NCBI RefSeq assembly: GCF_900110925.1
Contig: NZ_FOFP01000002.1
Location: 372,001-436,000, forward strand
Source: Pseudomonas cuatrocienegasensis
GTDB lineage: Bacteria; Pseudomonadota; Gammaproteobacteria; Pseudomonadales; Pseudomonadaceae
Reading direction: 5' to 3'
DNA: 64,000 nt
The translations under genes and the position numbers were made by a program. A model generated the notes under the pieces. That model was not told the DNA's origin and ran no database searches. It worked only from the letters and a program-made list of their open reading frames with translations. Within the stretch, counting starts at the first letter, position 1. Every line of letters begins with the position of its first letter. Positions 1-10,632 of this stretch are shown here, piece after piece.

Positions 1-1445
1 ACATTGCGCCGGTCCTGCGCTGGCAGCTCAATGAAGACACGGCAGTGATCCTCGAGGGTGACTACCTGCACAACCGACACCCGCTGGACCGCGGTGTCAC
101 GCGCTACTCCACGCAGGCCGGCAAGCTGTCGCGTGATCGTTTTCTCGGCGAGGAAAGCGCCGGCAAGTTGACCAACCAGAACGCCACCACGCAGCTGCGT
201 GTCGAGCACCAGCTTGATGACCAGTGGGCTGTGCGCGGCGGCGTGCAGTACCTGGACGGTAGCCTGGATGGCGGTGCCGTCGAGAATAATGGCCTGGCCG
301 CCGACGGCCGCACCGTTGGCCGCAACTACAGCGAGCGCTGGCTGAACTGGAACGACTTCGCCGCCCAGACCAACCTGGAAGGCCACTTCGACACCGCTGG
401 GCTGCAGCACACACTGTTGCTGGGTCTGGAATACGATGAGTACAACTACAACTCGCTGATCAGGCGTTCGGCTAATGGGGTAAATGCTTTCCCCATCGAC
501 CTGTACAACCCGGTCTATGGCCAGGCATTACCCGCACTGACCCGAACCACCACCCATGACGACGAAAACCTCAAGACCTACGCCTTCTACCTGCAGGACC
601 AGATCGAGCTGACCGAGCGCCTCAGCGCACAGATCGGTGCCCGCCTGGAGCGGTTCGAGCAGCGTTATGTCGACAAGCTCTCCAGCACGAGCTCCTGGGA
701 CCAGGCGCACAATGCCGTTTCCCCGCGCTTCGGGCTGATCTACGACCTGACCGAGGCGCTGGCGGTTTATGCCAACACCTCGCGCTCGTTCAAGCCCAAC
801 CGTGGCGCCGACCGCACCAGCCAGGCGTTCGACCCCGAAGAAGGCATCGCTCATGAGCTCGGTATCAAGTACGAGTTGCCGGAGCATGACCTCAGCGTGA
901 CGGCGGCGGTGTACCACATCACCAAGGAAAACGTGCTGACCAGCGACCCGCTGAATACCGCTTCTGAGAACTTCCAGGTCGCGGCTGGCGAGGTACGCAG
1001 CCGCGGTTTCGACCTCAGCGTGGCGGGCAATATCACCCCCGAGTGGCGGGCCATCGGTGGTTACGCCTATGTGGATGCGCAGGTCACCGACAGCTCGACC
1101 ACCAGCATGCCGGTCGGCACGCGCCTGGCCAATGTGCCGCGCCATAGCCTTAATCTGCTCAACACCTACGAGTTTGCCGGCGGCTCGCTGGACGGGCTCG
1201 GCCTTGGGGTGGGCGTCAAATACGTGGGTGATCGCTACGGCAGCACCTCGAACACCGCATTCGACATGAGCGCCTACACCACCGTGGACCTGCTGGCGTA
1301 CTACCCGCTGACCGAGCGCGTTCGCCTCAACCTGAACCTGAACAACCTGTTCGACGAGGACTACGAGGAGCGCGCCTGGGGTAACATCTGGGCGTATCCA
1401 GGCGCGCCTCGCACCTTGCAGGCCGGGATATCGGTCACGCTGTAA
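1..1445 (+). CDS. TonB-dependent siderophore receptor, C-terminal part
   Basis: The reading frame is open from the window edge, so the N-terminal plug and signal peptide lie outside. What remains is about 480 residues of outer-membrane beta-barrel. The last third matches the pattern of the FhuA/FoxA/FpvA class of siderophore receptors: a strand ending in 'YAYVDAQVTD', then 'NVPRHSLNLLNTYEF', 'GLGVGVKYVGDRYG', 'YTTVDLLAYY' and the near-terminal 'LNLNNLFDEDYEE'. These proteins import ferric siderophores using TonB energy. The protein ends in Leu rather than the usual Phe or Trp that outer-membrane barrels favour for BAM recognition, which is slightly unusual. The ligand cannot be judged without the plug. 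A strong terminator follows. Confidence 0.9.
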   Translation, partial: IAPVLRWQLNEDTAVILEGDYLHNRHPLDRGVTRYSTQAGKLSRDRFLGEESAGKLTNQNATTQLRVEHQLDDQWAVRGGVQYLDGSLDGGAVENNGLAADGRTVGRNYSERWLNWNDFAAQTNLEGHFDTAGLQHTLLLGLEYDEYNYNSLIRRSANGVNAFPIDLYNPVYGQALPALTRTTTHDDENLKTYAFYLQDQIELTERLSAQIGARLERFEQRYVDKLSSTSSWDQAHNAVSPRFGLIYDLTEALAVYANTSRSFKPNRGADRTSQAFDPEEGIAHELGIKYELPEHDLSVTAAVYHITKENVLTSDPLNTASENFQVAAGEVRSRGFDLSVAGNITPEWRAIGGYAYVDAQVTDSSTTSMPVGTRLANVPRHSLNLLNTYEFAGGSLDGLGLGVGVKYVGDRYGSTSNTAFDMSAYTTVDLLAYYPLTERVRLNLNLNNLFDEDYEERAWGNIWAYPGAPRTLQAGISVTL

Positions 1446-1494
1446 CGCGGCCGACAGCCTGCTTTGAGGCAGGCTCAAAGAAGCAGCGCCGATG

Positions 1495-1526
1495 ATGCCA
1501 GTCAGCTCAGTTGACTGGCATTTTTT
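1495..1526 (+). terminator. Rho-independent terminator of the siderophore receptor gene
   Basis: A perfect 10-bp stem (ATGCCAGTCA / TGACTGGCAT) with a 7-nt loop runs into six T residues, 50 bases after the receptor stop codon. Confidence 0.9.
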
Positions 1527-1563
1527 ATAGGGGATGCGTGGGTTAAATGCGCGGATACCGACC

Positions 1564-1584
1564 GTAGGGTGCGCCGCGCGCACC
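1564..1584. repeat. Short GGTGCGC palindromic repeat, copy 1
   Basis: GTAGGGTGCGC and GCGCACC form an imperfect palindrome. Similar units lie at 11421-11443 and 18015-18035, all intergenic and all carrying TAGGGTGCGC or its complement. This copy is part of the 1546-1960 gap, which holds only repeats and no credible gene. Confidence 0.6.
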
Positions 1585-1660
1585 GCCGTGTTTACCGCGT
1601 GACGGGCTGGTGCGCACGACCTAAGTGGCCCCGCTTACGCTTGGTGCAGCTGCGTGGAGG

Positions 1661-1685
1661 GGATCGCCCGCAAGCGGGCTCCTAC
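1661..1685. repeat. REP-like palindrome (CGCCCGCAAGCGGGC type)
   Basis: GGATCGCCCGCAAGCGGGCTCCTAC is a small hairpin of the REP class spread through Pseudomonas genomes. The same 25 bases recur at 34974-34998 inside the catabolic island. Confidence 0.75.
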
Positions 1686-1707
1686 GAGCGCTAAATCTTT
1701 AATATTT

Positions 1708-1832
1708 GATCGTTCCCACGTCGAGACGTCGAACCGTCCGCATGGGCATGCAGCCAGAGACGCTCCGCGTCTCGCGACAACGGACGCAGAGGGTCCCACG
1801 CGGGGTTACCACGCAGAGCGTGGGCACCATCG
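1708..1832. repeat. 125-bp interspersed repeat with terminal inverted repeats, copy 1
   Basis: This stretch aligns without gaps to 11487-11611. Its ends, GATCGTTCCCACG and a right end of the type CGTGGGNACCATC, are inverted repeats of each other. The interior has further small palindromes such as GTCGAGACGTCGA and GACGCTCCGCGTC. It contains no credible ORF. The layout looks like a non-autonomous miniature element, but no target duplication was identified. Confidence 0.7.
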
Positions 1833-1960
1833 AGATGTCCCCACCGGGGCCGCAGCACCATGCCGCTGGGCAAAATAAAGGCCACTGTATTTCTCCGGGT
1901 GATGGTGTGATTCAATAAAAACGTGTGCACTTTTGCTGACTGCTGCTCAAGGAAACCTGC

Positions 1961-2443
1961 ATGCCAGTACCGCCCCCCTATTATCGCGCGAGTGAGCAGT
2001 TCGAGCGTTTTATGCTCGATGCCCGCGACGCGGCCGAACTTCACACCACCAATATGGCCTGGAATATGGTGGTCGGTGTTTTGCAGGCGTTTCGGCGGCG
2101 CGTATCGCTAAAAAATGCGCTGCTGTTTGCCAATTTATTGCCTCCTGGTATTCGTGCGCTCTTTGTTGCTGACTGGGACGCTGATGAAACCGTGCACCCG
2201 TTTGTCAGCCCTGCCGAGCTGCTGCGGGAGATCCGCAGCGTTCGCACGGCCCACAATTTCGCCCCGGACAATGCACACCTGGCCGTTGCCATTGCTTTAC
2301 GCCGCAATGTCGACACACAAGCACTCGATGGTCTGCTGCAGCAAATCGGTGAGGAGGCCTATCGTTTCTGGTTTGTAGAGCCTGACGTCATGCGGCGCGC
2401 GCCCCAAACACGTGAGCTTTTGATTCAATGCCGGGCAGATTGA
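1961..2443 (+). CDS. DUF2267 domain protein
   Basis: This 160-residue soluble protein has no signal peptide or membrane segment. Its all-helical layout fits DUF2267: an N-terminal helix with 'ASEQFERFMLDARD', a central 'ALLFANLLPPGIRALFVADWD', and a C-terminal 'QIGEEAYRFWFVEP'. DUF2267 proteins have no settled biochemical role. AAGGA lies 7 bases before the ATG. The upstream gap is filled by repeats, and the following exporter gene may be co-transcribed since only 59 bases separate them. Confidence 0.75.
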   Translation: MPVPPPYYRASEQFERFMLDARDAAELHTTNMAWNMVVGVLQAFRRRVSLKNALLFANLLPPGIRALFVADWDADETVHPFVSPAELLREIRSVRTAHNFAPDNAHLAVAIALRRNVDTQALDGLLQQIGEEAYRFWFVEPDVMRRAPQTRELLIQCRAD

Positions 2444-2502
2444 ACGGCGTTAGGCGAGATCGGCGTCAGCGTTAATTCAGTTTTTATCCTCTCGAGGCCC
2501 CT

Positions 2503-3345
2503 GTGGACACCACGGTCTTTCTCGCCGTTATTGCTGCCGCTGCTCTGCATGCCGGCTGGAACGCCCTGCTGAAAATCGGCCTCGACCGTTTTCTCACCGC
2601 CACGCTGATTCAAATCGGCGCCGGCCTGGTGGCCCTCTGTGGGTTACCGCTGGTGGCCATGCCGGCCGCGGCGGCCTGGCCGTGGATTGCCTTGTCGGCA
2701 CTGCTGCACATTGGCTACAACGTATTCCTTTCCCGGGCCTATCAGTACGGCGACCTTGGCCAGGTGTACCCCATCGCGCGGGGCAGTTCGCCGCTGTTCG
2801 TCGCGCTGTTGTCGCTGCTGCTGTTGCACGACAGCCTGGGGACGGGGCAATGGCTGGGGTTGCTGACGCTGGTGCTGGGCATCTGGCTGATGGCCATGCG
2901 CGGCGGGCATGGCAAGGCGCCGCCACCCGCGTTGCTGTTCTGCGCCTTGATGACCGCGCTGTTTATCGCCGGTTACACCCTGAGTGATGCCCTGGGCGCG
3001 CGGGCCAATGGCGATGCGCTGTCCTATTCACTGTGGCTGTTTGCGGTAAACGGTGTAGTCATGGGGGTGGTACTGGCGGTCACCCGTGGGCCACGGGCGT
3101 TTCTGCAGTTGGGTGGACATTGGCGCGGTGGCCTGGCCGGCGGTGCGATGTCGATGGCGGCGTACAGCATCGTTATCTGGGCCATGACCCAGGCACCGGT
3201 GGCGCTGGTCTCGGCGCTGCGCGAAACCAGCGTGCTGTTTGCCGTGCTGCTCGGTGCGGTGCTGCTCAAGGAGCCGCTGCGGCCGATCCGTTTAATCGCC
3301 TGCGCGGTGATTACGGCGAGCGTGGTGCTGATGAAGCTGGCGTAA
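2503..3345 (+). CDS. EamA/DMT-family inner-membrane transporter
   Basis: A 280-residue integral membrane protein with about ten predicted hydrophobic segments arranged as two five-helix halves, the drug/metabolite transporter layout. Signatures include 'ALHAGWNALLKIG' near the N-terminus, 'YPIARGSSPLFVALLSLL' closing the first half, and 'ALVSALRETSVLFAVLLGAVLLKE' in the second. Members usually export amino acids or metabolites; the substrate here cannot be read from sequence. Translation starts at GTG, with GAGG five bases upstream. Confidence 0.85.
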   Translation: MDTTVFLAVIAAAALHAGWNALLKIGLDRFLTATLIQIGAGLVALCGLPLVAMPAAAAWPWIALSALLHIGYNVFLSRAYQYGDLGQVYPIARGSSPLFVALLSLLLLHDSLGTGQWLGLLTLVLGIWLMAMRGGHGKAPPPALLFCALMTALFIAGYTLSDALGARANGDALSYSLWLFAVNGVVMGVVLAVTRGPRAFLQLGGHWRGGLAGGAMSMAAYSIVIWAMTQAPVALVSALRETSVLFAVLLGAVLLKEPLRPIRLIACAVITASVVLMKLA

Positions 3346-3444
3346 GCCTGCGCCCTGTCGAGAGAGTTTTGCCCGGCGCCCGGGCTTGCGTCACACTAGC
3401 GCCCCCCGAGCACCCGCTCGTTTGCATAGCCAGCAGACCTCAGA

Positions 3445-5928
3445 ATGACCCGCTCCCCGTTCCGCCGCCTCGTGTTTGGCACCCTGCGCCGCCTGTTGTA
3501 CCTCTGGGTACGCTCGGAGACCATCAACCAGTCGGCCTTTACCCTCAAGCTGGACCGCAGCAAGCCGGTGTTTTTCGTGCTGCAACAGCCGTCGCTGAGC
3601 GATTTGGCGGTGGTCGACCGCGAATGCAGCAAGGCGGGCTTACCACGGCCGGTGGTGCCGGTGGCGGTGGGTGAGCACATCGAGCCTTCGGCCTTCTTTT
3701 ACCTGACGCCGGAGCCGGACTGGCTGGGCCGCCAGGACAAGCGCGGGATTTCGCCAACCCTCGAACGGCTGGTCAGCGCCCTTGGCCAGCAGGCGGTCGA
3801 CGATGCGCAGATCGTTCCGGTGAGCGTGTTCTGGGGCCAATCGCCAGACCACGAAACCAGCCCCTGGAAACTGCTGTTCGCCGACAGCTGGGCAGTCACC
3901 GGGCGTCTGCGCAAGTTGGTCAGCATCCTCATTCTGGGGCGCAAGACCCGCGTGCAGTTCGCCGCGCCCATCCACCTGCGCGAGCTGGTCGAGCAGGACA
4001 AGGGCCACGAGCGCACCCTGCGCATGGTCCAGCGCATCCTGCGGGTGCACTTTCGCAACCAGAAGGCCGCGGTCATCGGCCCGGACGTGTCGCACCGGCG
4101 CAACCTGGTCAAAGGCCTGGTCCACGGCCCTTTGGTGCGCCAGGCGATTCTGGATGAAGCCGAGCGCGAGAAGATCAGCGTGGAGAAGGCCGAAGCTCAG
4201 GCGCTGCGCTACGGCAATGAGATCGCCTCGGACTACACCTACACGGTGATCCGCTTTATGGAGCTGGTGCTCTCCTGGTTCTGGAACAAGATCTACGACG
4301 GCATCAAGGTCAACCATATCGAAGGTGTACAGGACATCGCCCAGGGCCATGAGGTGATCTATGTGCCCTGCCACCGCAGTCATATCGACTACCTGCTGCT
4401 GTCCTACCTGCTGTTCAAGAACGGCCTGACCCCGCCGCATATCGCCGCGGGTATCAACCTGAATATGCCGATTGTCGGTGGCCTGCTGCGCCGGGGCGGG
4501 GCGTTCTTTATGCGCCGCACCTTCAAGGGCAACCCGCTGTACACCGCCGTGTTCAACGAGTACCTGCACACCCTGTTCAGCAAGGGTTACCCGGTGGAGT
4601 ACTTCGTCGAAGGTGGCCGCTCGCGCACCGGGCGCATGCTGCAGCCCAAGACCGGTATGCTCGCCATCACCCTGCGCAGCTACCTGCGTAGCCACCGTCT
4701 GCCGGTGGTCTTCGTGCCGGTATACATCGGCTACGAACGGGTGCTGGAAGGTCGTACCTACCTGGGCGAGCTGCGCGGCAAGAGTAAGAAGAAGGAGTCG
4801 ATCTTCGACGTGTTCAAGGTCCTTGGCGCACTCAAGCAGCGCTTCGGCCAGGTGTGGGTCAACTTCGGGGAACCGATCAAGCTCAATGAATTTCTCGACC
4901 AGCAGCAGCCTGACTGGCGCGAACAAGAGCTGGCGCCGCAGTACCGCCCCGCCTGGCTGAACGAGACCACCAACCGCCTCGGCGAGCGCGTGGCGCGTCA
5001 CCTCAACGAGGCCGCAGCGGTCAACCCGGTCAACCTGGTGGCCCTGGCGCTGCTCTCGACCAGCAAGCTGGCCCTGGACGACCGTGCCCTGGCGCGGGTG
5101 CTCGACCTTTACCTGGCCCTGCTGCGCGCGGTGCCCTACTCGCCGCACACCACTTTGCCGGATGGCAACGGCCAGGCACTGATCGAGTACGTGCAGGGCA
5201 TGAACCTGCTTGCCGAGCAGAAGGACGCCCTGGGCAAGATTCTCTTTCTGGACGAGCACAATGCAGTCCTGATGACCTATTACCGCAACAACGTGCTGCA
5301 CATTTTCGCCCTACCGGCGTTGCTGGCGAGCTTCTTCCAGAACAGCGGGCGGATCAGCCGCGAGCAGATCCTGCGCTATACCCAGGCGCTCTATCCTTAC
5401 CTGCAGGCCGAGTTGTTTATCCGCTGGCAACGCGATGAGCTCGAAAGCGTAATCGACCAGTGGTTGGCGGCGTTCGTCGAGCAGGGCCTGCTCAAGGTGG
5501 AGAACGATGTCTACATACGCCCGGCCCCCAGCTCGCGCCAGTTCGTCCTGCTGACCCTGCTGTCGCGCGCCATCGCCCAGACGCTGCAACGCTTCTATAT
5601 GGCCATCGCCTTGCTGCTCAACGCCGGGCAAAACAGCCTCAGCGCCGAAGCGCTGGAGGACCTGTGTACGGTCATGGCCCAGCGCCTGTCGATCCTGCAT
5701 GGCCTCAATGCGCCGGAATTCTTCGACAAGAGCCTGTTCCGCCACTTTATCCAGCGCTTGCTCGACGAAGGCGTGCTGCGCCGCGACGAAGCCGGCAAAC
5801 TCAGCCACCACCCGCTGCTCAGCGAACTGGCCGAAGGCGCTGCCAAGCGCGTACTGCCTGCGGAAATTCGCCTGTCGATCCGTCAGGTGACCATGGACAG
5901 CAGCGAGGACGCGGTCGAGCCGCTGTAA
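3445..5928 (+). CDS. plsB: Glycerol-3-phosphate 1-O-acyltransferase PlsB
   Basis: PlsB transfers an acyl chain from acyl-ACP or acyl-CoA to the sn-1 position of glycerol-3-phosphate, the first step of phospholipid synthesis, at the inner membrane. The 827-residue length matches the family. The acyltransferase motifs appear in order: HRSHID (His310 and Asp315 of the HX4D pair), '[16 protein letters not shown]', '[14 protein letters not shown]' and '[13 protein letters not shown]'. The basic, aromatic N-terminus fits membrane association. The gene stands alone on the plus strand with a perfect hairpin three bases after its stop codon. Confidence 0.97.
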   Translation: MTRSPFRRLVFGTLRRLLYLWVRSETINQSAFTLKLDRSKPVFFVLQQPSLSDLAVVDRECSKAGLPRPVVPVAVGEHIEPSAFFYLTPEPDWLGRQDKRGISPTLERLVSALGQQAVDDAQIVPVSVFWGQSPDHETSPWKLLFADSWAVTGRLRKLVSILILGRKTRVQFAAPIHLRELVEQDKGHERTLRMVQRILRVHFRNQKAAVIGPDVSHRRNLVKGLVHGPLVRQAILDEAEREKISVEKAEAQALRYGNEIASDYTYTVIRFMELVLSWFWNKIYDGIKVNHIEGVQDIAQGHEVIYVPCHRSHIDYLLLSYLLFKNGLTPPHIAAGINLNMPIVGGLLRRGGAFFMRRTFKGNPLYTAVFNEYLHTLFSKGYPVEYFVEGGRSRTGRMLQPKTGMLAITLRSYLRSHRLPVVFVPVYIGYERVLEGRTYLGELRGKSKKKESIFDVFKVLGALKQRFGQVWVNFGEPIKLNEFLDQQQPDWREQELAPQYRPAWLNETTNRLGERVARHLNEAAAVNPVNLVALALLSTSKLALDDRALARVLDLYLALLRAVPYSPHTTLPDGNGQALIEYVQGMNLLAEQKDALGKILFLDEHNAVLMTYYRNNVLHIFALPALLASFFQNSGRISREQILRYTQALYPYLQAELFIRWQRDELESVIDQWLAAFVEQGLLKVENDVYIRPAPSSRQFVLLTLLSRAIAQTLQRFYMAIALLLNAGQNSLSAEALEDLCTVMAQRLSILHGLNAPEFFDKSLFRHFIQRLLDEGVLRRDEAGKLSHHPLLSELAEGAAKRVLPAEIRLSIRQVTMDSSEDAVEPL

Positions 5929-5930
5929 GC

Positions 5931-5968
5931 ACCACTAAAGGCGGCGTTTCAGCGCTGCCTTTAGTGGT
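5931..5968 (+). terminator. Perfect 12-bp hairpin after plsB
   Basis: ACCACTAAAGGC and GCCTTTAGTGGT pair perfectly around a 14-nt loop directly after the plsB stop. There is no T run, so it is either a weak terminator or a 3' mRNA-stabilising hairpin. From here to 6149 I see nothing else. Confidence 0.55.
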
Positions 5969-6149
5969 CACCCGTGAGTGTCGTCAGCCGCAAGGCGCTC
6001 TCATTCAGGCCATCTGTGCGCCGATCGTCACTAAGCGCGCAGCCCCTCAATACGTAGCTGACCTCCCCGCCACAGTTAAACGGAGTTCGCGCCTTGCGCT
6101 GCCGGGCAGTGGTGCGCGCCTCCTGCTCTACGAGCGTTTATCTGTACAA

Positions 6150-6181
6150 AACCTGTACATTTATAAATATATGTACAGGTT
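6150..6181. promoter_or_regulatory. TGTACA-type operator palindrome before the chemoreceptor gene
   Basis: AACCTGTACAT and ATGTACAGGTT are perfect 11-bp inverted repeats around an AT-rich centre of ten bases. A further half site, CTGTACA, lies just upstream at 6142-6148. The AT-rich core could contain the -10 element, so a bound dimer would control the chemoreceptor promoter. The regulator is unknown. It does not match the Pseudomonas LexA box. Confidence 0.5.
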
Positions 6182-6323
6182 AAGTCCTGCTCAGACATAA
6201 TGCCGGCCGCCTGTTGTTGCAGGCTGCCCCTCAGCTCGTGTCTTGCGCCTACCGCTACTCCCCAAAAAACTTCAGAAGGGCGCCCTCCGCAGAGTCAGGC
6301 ATGCCCTCAGCAGGAGGTTCACC

Positions 6324-7955
6324 GTGTTTGCCAATCTGAGCATTTCGCAAAAACTCTATACCGGGTTCGGCGTCATCCTCCTGATTCTTCTCATGCTGGT
6401 TATCTCGACCTGGCACGGCTTCGATCAGGTCGATACGACAGTTAAACGCAACATTTACACGTATCAAGTCCTCGACGAATCCGCTGACTTATTGACCAAT
6501 CTGCTCAACATCCAGACCGGAATGCGCGGCTTCGTCATCAGTGGCCTGGACCCTTTTCTTACTCCGCTCAACGATGGCAAAACGGCCGTTCAGCAAAATA
6601 TCAGCACTCTGCGCCGCCTCACCCAGGACAACCCAGCCCAGCAGCAACGCCTGGATAGACTCAACACCTTGTACGACCAATGGTTTACCGAGGATGTAAC
6701 CACCAGCGTCGAGTTGCGCCGGCAAGTAACGGCAGGCTCGCAGCCGATGGACGCCGTGGTGCAGCACGTCAGCGCAGGCACCGGAAAAGCCAAGGTTGAC
6801 GCCATGCGCGCCCTGCTGAACGACATGGAGCATGAGGAGCAAGGCTTGTTAGCCGAGCGCACTGAAGCCATGCAAGCAGCCCAATCCATGGCGCTGATGA
6901 TTCTGCTGATAGGTGGTCTGCTGGCCGCCGCCGTGGCGATTGCCGTGGCCTACAGCCTTTCGAGCAATATTGCCGGTCGCCTGCAGAAGGCAGTGGCGGT
7001 TACCCGCGCGATTGCCGAAGGGCGCCTGGATACTCGCATCGAACCTGCCGGGCGCGATGAAATCGGCGTTCTGCTGGATGCCTGCGCCAGCATGCAGCAA
7101 CGCCTGCGCGAGATGATCGGGCAGATCCGTGCGGGTGCAGAGCAATTGGTCGGCGCCGCGCAGAATATTTCCAGCGCATCCACCCAGTTGTCGGTCTCGA
7201 CCCAGGAACAATCCCAGGCCTCGTCGAGCATGGCTGCGACCGTCGAAGAGCTGACGGTGAGCATCAACCATGTGGCCGAAAGCGCTCGCGAGGCCCATGA
7301 GCTGTCCAGTGAGTCCGGCCGACAGTCAGCCGAAGGCGGCACGGTGATCCAGAACACCTTGTCGAGCATGCAGCGCATCGCCGAAACCGTACAGGGCGCT
7401 GCGGTGCAGATTGATGAACTGGGCAAGCAGTCCGACCAGATTTCCTCGATTGTCAGCGTGATCCGTGCAATCGCCGACCAGACCAACCTGCTGGCACTCA
7501 ACGCCGCCATCGAAGCCGCTCGCGCGGGAGAACAGGGCCGTGGCTTCGCCGTGGTCGCCGACGAGGTCCGCCTGCTGGCTCAGCGCACGGCCAACTCCAC
7601 CCAGGAAATTACCGAGATGATCAAGAAGATCCAGACCGGTACGCGCAGTGCGGTGAGCAATATGGAAGTCGGCGTGCAGCAGGTGAACAGTGGTGTTGAG
7701 CAGGCCAACCAGGCCGGCACAGCCATCGTCACTATCCGCGAAGCCTCCAGCCGCGTGGTCAGTGTGGTGGATCAGATCTCCCTGGCCCTGCGCGAACAAA
7801 GCGAAGCCAGCCAGGACGTGGCGCGCAACGTCGAACGCATCGCGCAGATGTCCCAGCAGAACAGCGAGGCCGTGGCCGACACCTCGCAAACCGCGCAAAA
7901 CCTGCAGCAGCTGGCGGTAGCGCTGGAAAAACAGGTCGCCTCGTTCCGCTTGTAA
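6324..7955 (+). CDS. Methyl-accepting chemotaxis protein with CHASE3 sensor
   Basis: This 543-residue chemoreceptor has a first membrane helix (about residues 12-32), a periplasmic helical CHASE3-type domain ('[15 protein letters not shown]'), a second membrane helix (about 190-215), a HAMP linker and a long coiled-coil signalling domain. The conserved tip that contacts CheA and CheW is '[20 protein letters not shown]' near residue 393. The GTG start at 6324 is chosen because AGGAGG lies six bases upstream; the frame remains open to a TTG at 6243 but without a ribosome site. The ligand is unknown. A TGTACA palindrome sits in the upstream gap. Confidence 0.93.
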   Translation: MFANLSISQKLYTGFGVILLILLMLVISTWHGFDQVDTTVKRNIYTYQVLDESADLLTNLLNIQTGMRGFVISGLDPFLTPLNDGKTAVQQNISTLRRLTQDNPAQQQRLDRLNTLYDQWFTEDVTTSVELRRQVTAGSQPMDAVVQHVSAGTGKAKVDAMRALLNDMEHEEQGLLAERTEAMQAAQSMALMILLIGGLLAAAVAIAVAYSLSSNIAGRLQKAVAVTRAIAEGRLDTRIEPAGRDEIGVLLDACASMQQRLREMIGQIRAGAEQLVGAAQNISSASTQLSVSTQEQSQASSSMAATVEELTVSINHVAESAREAHELSSESGRQSAEGGTVIQNTLSSMQRIAETVQGAAVQIDELGKQSDQISSIVSVIRAIADQTNLLALNAAIEAARAGEQGRGFAVVADEVRLLAQRTANSTQEITEMIKKIQTGTRSAVSNMEVGVQQVNSGVEQANQAGTAIVTIREASSRVVSVVDQISLALREQSEASQDVARNVERIAQMSQQNSEAVADTSQTAQNLQQLAVALEKQVASFRL

Positions 7956-8021
7956 GCAGCCTCACAGGCCCCGCAGTTTTCTGTGTGAGGGGCTGGGCGG
8001 CGCTCCCACAGAACTCGACTA

Positions 8022-8138
8022 GTGTCACGACACACATAATTGGTCGCTATCTGTAGGAGCGAATTTATTCGCGATAATCCTTGAAAGCGCTGAAAGCATC
8101 GCGGCTAAAGCGGAACGCCGCCCGGCCCCTCCCACGCT
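8022..8138. repeat. GTGTCGCGAC-bounded interspersed element, copy 1 (truncated)
   Basis: It begins GTGTCACGACAC, passes through GGTCGCTATCTGTAGGAGCG, then AATTTATTCGCGA and GCGGCTAAAGCGGAACGCCGC, and ends against the polB stop codon. It is the reverse complement of the element at 43264-43417, over about 100 bases with few differences, but lacks that copy's outer end. Confidence 0.7.
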
Positions 8139-10497
8139 AGAACAAATCCATCTGCCCGCCGATGAGGGTGGCGAAATCGTCGCCCACGAACGGCAGGATG
8201 GCGTCGGCAATGGGTTGCAACTGGCGGCTGACGTAATGCCCGTAGTCGATGGGCGCGTGGCGCACTTCCAGGGGCTCGGGGCCGGCCTGAGTGATCAGGT
8301 AGCTGATCCAGCCTCCGCTCTGGTATTGCAGCGGGCGGCCCTGGGCGTGGTTGTGCTCGTCGGCCAGGCGCGCTGCGCGGACATGGGGCGGCACGTTGCG
8401 CTGGTAGTCATCAAGACGCCGGCGCAGGCGCTTGCGGTAGATCAGCAGCTCGTCCAGCTCACCGGCCAGGGTGCGTTGCACCGTTTCGCGAACATAGTCC
8501 TGGTAGGGCTGGCGCTCAAAAATGCGTCGGTACAGCTCTTGCTGAAACTGCCGGGCCAGGGGCGACCAGTCGGTGCGCACGGTTTCCAGGCCCTTAAAGA
8601 CCATCTCATCCGGCCCGTCGCTGCGCCCAACCAACCCGGCATAGCGCTTCTTGCTGCCCTCCTCGGTGCCACGAATGGTCGGCATCAGAAAGCGTTTGTA
8701 ATGCGTTTCGTATTGCAGCTCCAGGGCGCTGACCAGGCCCAGCTCCTGCGCCAGGTGCTCGCGCCACCACTGGTTGACCCGTGCCACCAGCGCCCGCCCA
8801 ATCTGCGCCGCCGCGGCCTCGTCATGGGCCTGGCGCAGCCAGACGAAAGTGGAGTCGGTGTCGCCGTAGATCACCTGATAACCCTCGGCTTCGATCAGTG
8901 CACGGGTGCGCAACATGATTTCGTGGCCGCGCAGGGTGATCGACGACGCCAGGCGCGTATCGAAAAAACGACAGCCGCTGGAACCGAGCACACCGTAAAA
9001 CGCGTTCATGATGATCTTCAGCGCCTGGGACAGCGGCTGGTTGTGCTCACGCTTGGCCGTCTCGCGGCCCTGCCAAACACGCTCGACAATCGCCGGCAGG
9101 CAGTGCCGCGTGCGCGAGAAGTACGCCCCGCGAAAGCCCGGCACGGCGTGCGCCGGGTCGGGCTCGCGCAGCCCCTCGATCAGCCCCACCGGGTCGATCA
9201 GAAAGGTGCGGATGATCGAGGGGTACAGACTCTTGTAATCGAGCACCAGCACCGACTCGTACAAACCGGGTTGCGACGCCATGACAAAGCCGCCGGGACT
9301 GGCCTGGGGCGGACGCTCACCCAAATTCGGCGCGACGAAGCCCTGGCGGTGCATCGCCGGCAAATACAGGTGAGTGAAGGCCGCCACCGAGCCGCCGCTG
9401 CGGTCGGCGGCCAGGCCGGTAACGGTGGCGCGCTCGAGGAGGAAGTCGAGGATTTTGGTGTGGGCGAAGATCCGCGTGACCAGCTCGCAGTCGCGCAGGT
9501 TGTAGCGCGCCAGCGCCGGCTTGTCCTCGGCGAACATGCGGTCGATCTCGTCCATGCGCTGGTACGGGTTGTCGATCGCCTTGCCTTCGCCGAGCAGGGT
9601 CTGGGCGACGTTCTCCAGGCTGAACGAGGGGAAGCTCCAGGTCGCCGAGCGCAGCGCTTCGATGCCGTCGATGATCAGCCGCCCGGCCGCCTCGGCAAAG
9701 TAATGGTTGCTGGCGCTACGGTGCGCGCGCCAGCCCATTTCGTCGCCACCACGGCCCAGGCGCAGCGGCACCTTGAGGCGCTGGGCATGCTCGTGCAGCA
9801 CGCGCAGGTCGAACTGCACCAGGTTCCAGCCGATGATCGCATCGGGGTCGTGGGTCGCCAGCCAGGTGTTGAGGCGCTCCAGCAGCTCGGCGCGGCTGGC
9901 GCAGTAGCTCAAGTCGAAATCCAACGCGGTGGCATCGCCATTGGCCGGGCCCAGCATATACACGTGGCGCTGGCCGCAGCCCTGCAGGGCAATCGAATAG
10001 AGTTCGCCGCGCGAGGTGGTCTCGATATCCAGCGACACCAGGCGCAGTTGCGGGCGGTAGTCCGGCGCCGGACGGATCTGCGCATCGACCAGGCAACCCT
10101 CGACAGCGCTGCCGCCAAACTGCACCGGCGCGGTGATAAAGCGCTCCATCAGGTAGCGCTCCGGCGGACGGATATCGGCCTCGTACACATCCACCCCGGC
10201 GGCGCGCAGGCGTTTTTCCAGCGCCAGCAACTGACGGTACTGACGGCAGTAGAGGCCCACTACCGGGCGCTGGTGAAAGTCGCGCAACGCCAGGGCGCGC
10301 CACTCGAGATCGCGCTCGCCGGCCAGCAGTGCCTCGGCCTGGGCCTGCTGCTCCTGGGGCACGAAGGCCACGGAGGTTTGTGGCGGCACGCGAATGCGCT
10401 GCGGCCCCTGGTCGGTGGCCAGCCAGAAGTCGATCTCGGTGCCGCTCGGCGTTTCGCGCCAATGGCGAGTGAGGACAAAGCCCTGTTGCAGGTCCAC
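8137..10497 (-). CDS. polB: DNA polymerase II (family B)
   Basis: A 786-residue replicative-type DNA polymerase of family B, the length of E. coli Pol II, used in lesion bypass and restart of stalled forks. The N-terminal exonuclease domain has '[16 protein letters not shown]' (DxE) and '[14 protein letters not shown]'. Polymerase motif A is [10 protein letters not shown] at about 420, motif B is '[15 protein letters not shown]', and motif C is YGDTDS at 544 with the two metal-binding aspartates. Start is GTG. The divergent upstream gap shows no recognisable Pseudomonas LexA box, so SOS control is not evident from the sequence. Confidence 0.96.
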   Translation of the reverse strand: MDLQQGFVLTRHWRETPSGTEIDFWLATDQGPQRIRVPPQTSVAFVPQEQQAQAEALLAGERDLEWRALALRDFHQRPVVGLYCRQYRQLLALEKRLRAAGVDVYEADIRPPERYLMERFITAPVQFGGSAVEGCLVDAQIRPAPDYRPQLRLVSLDIETTSRGELYSIALQGCGQRHVYMLGPANGDATALDFDLSYCASRAELLERLNTWLATHDPDAIIGWNLVQFDLRVLHEHAQRLKVPLRLGRGGDEMGWRAHRSASNHYFAEAAGRLIIDGIEALRSATWSFPSFSLENVAQTLLGEGKAIDNPYQRMDEIDRMFAEDKPALARYNLRDCELVTRIFAHTKILDFLLERATVTGLAADRSGGSVAAFTHLYLPAMHRQGFVAPNLGERPPQASPGGFVMASQPGLYESVLVLDYKSLYPSIIRTFLIDPVGLIEGLREPDPAHAVPGFRGAYFSRTRHCLPAIVERVWQGRETAKREHNQPLSQALKIIMNAFYGVLGSSGCRFFDTRLASSITLRGHEIMLRTRALIEAEGYQVIYGDTDSTFVWLRQAHDEAAAAQIGRALVARVNQWWREHLAQELGLVSALELQYETHYKRFLMPTIRGTEEGSKKRYAGLVGRSDGPDEMVFKGLETVRTDWSPLARQFQQELYRRIFERQPYQDYVRETVQRTLAGELDELLIYRKRLRRRLDDYQRNVPPHVRAARLADEHNHAQGRPLQYQSGGWISYLITQAGPEPLEVRHAPIDYGHYVSRQLQPIADAILPFVGDDFATLIGGQMDLF

Positions 10498-10632
10498 CCT
10501 GAATCTCTGTAATACGCAATGACCGCTGATTCTACGTGGCTTGGGCGTGTCGCGCGCGCTCCACGCCGATTGGCGGCGCCCGCCGGGTCGGCTAAGCTCG
10601 TCTGACCGCTCCCCTGTCCATAGGTCTGCTCA

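Noticed and set aside
1654..1918. Small open frames inside the 125-bp repeat (also at 11401-11639)
   Set aside because: They lie in a palindromic repeat found twice, lack ribosome sites and do not resemble proteins.
3640..5301. Minus-strand open frame of 553 codons opposite plsB
   Set aside because: It is an antisense shadow of plsB; all plsB motifs are intact on the plus strand.
8215..10512. Plus-strand open frame of 765 codons opposite polB
   Set aside because: It mirrors polB exactly, is rich in Arg, Gln, Ala and His, has no domain, and arises from GC-rich codon bias on the other strand.
10498..10632. LexA box before polB
   Set aside because: CTGTAATACG is the nearest string but lacks the second half of CTGT-N8-ACAG.
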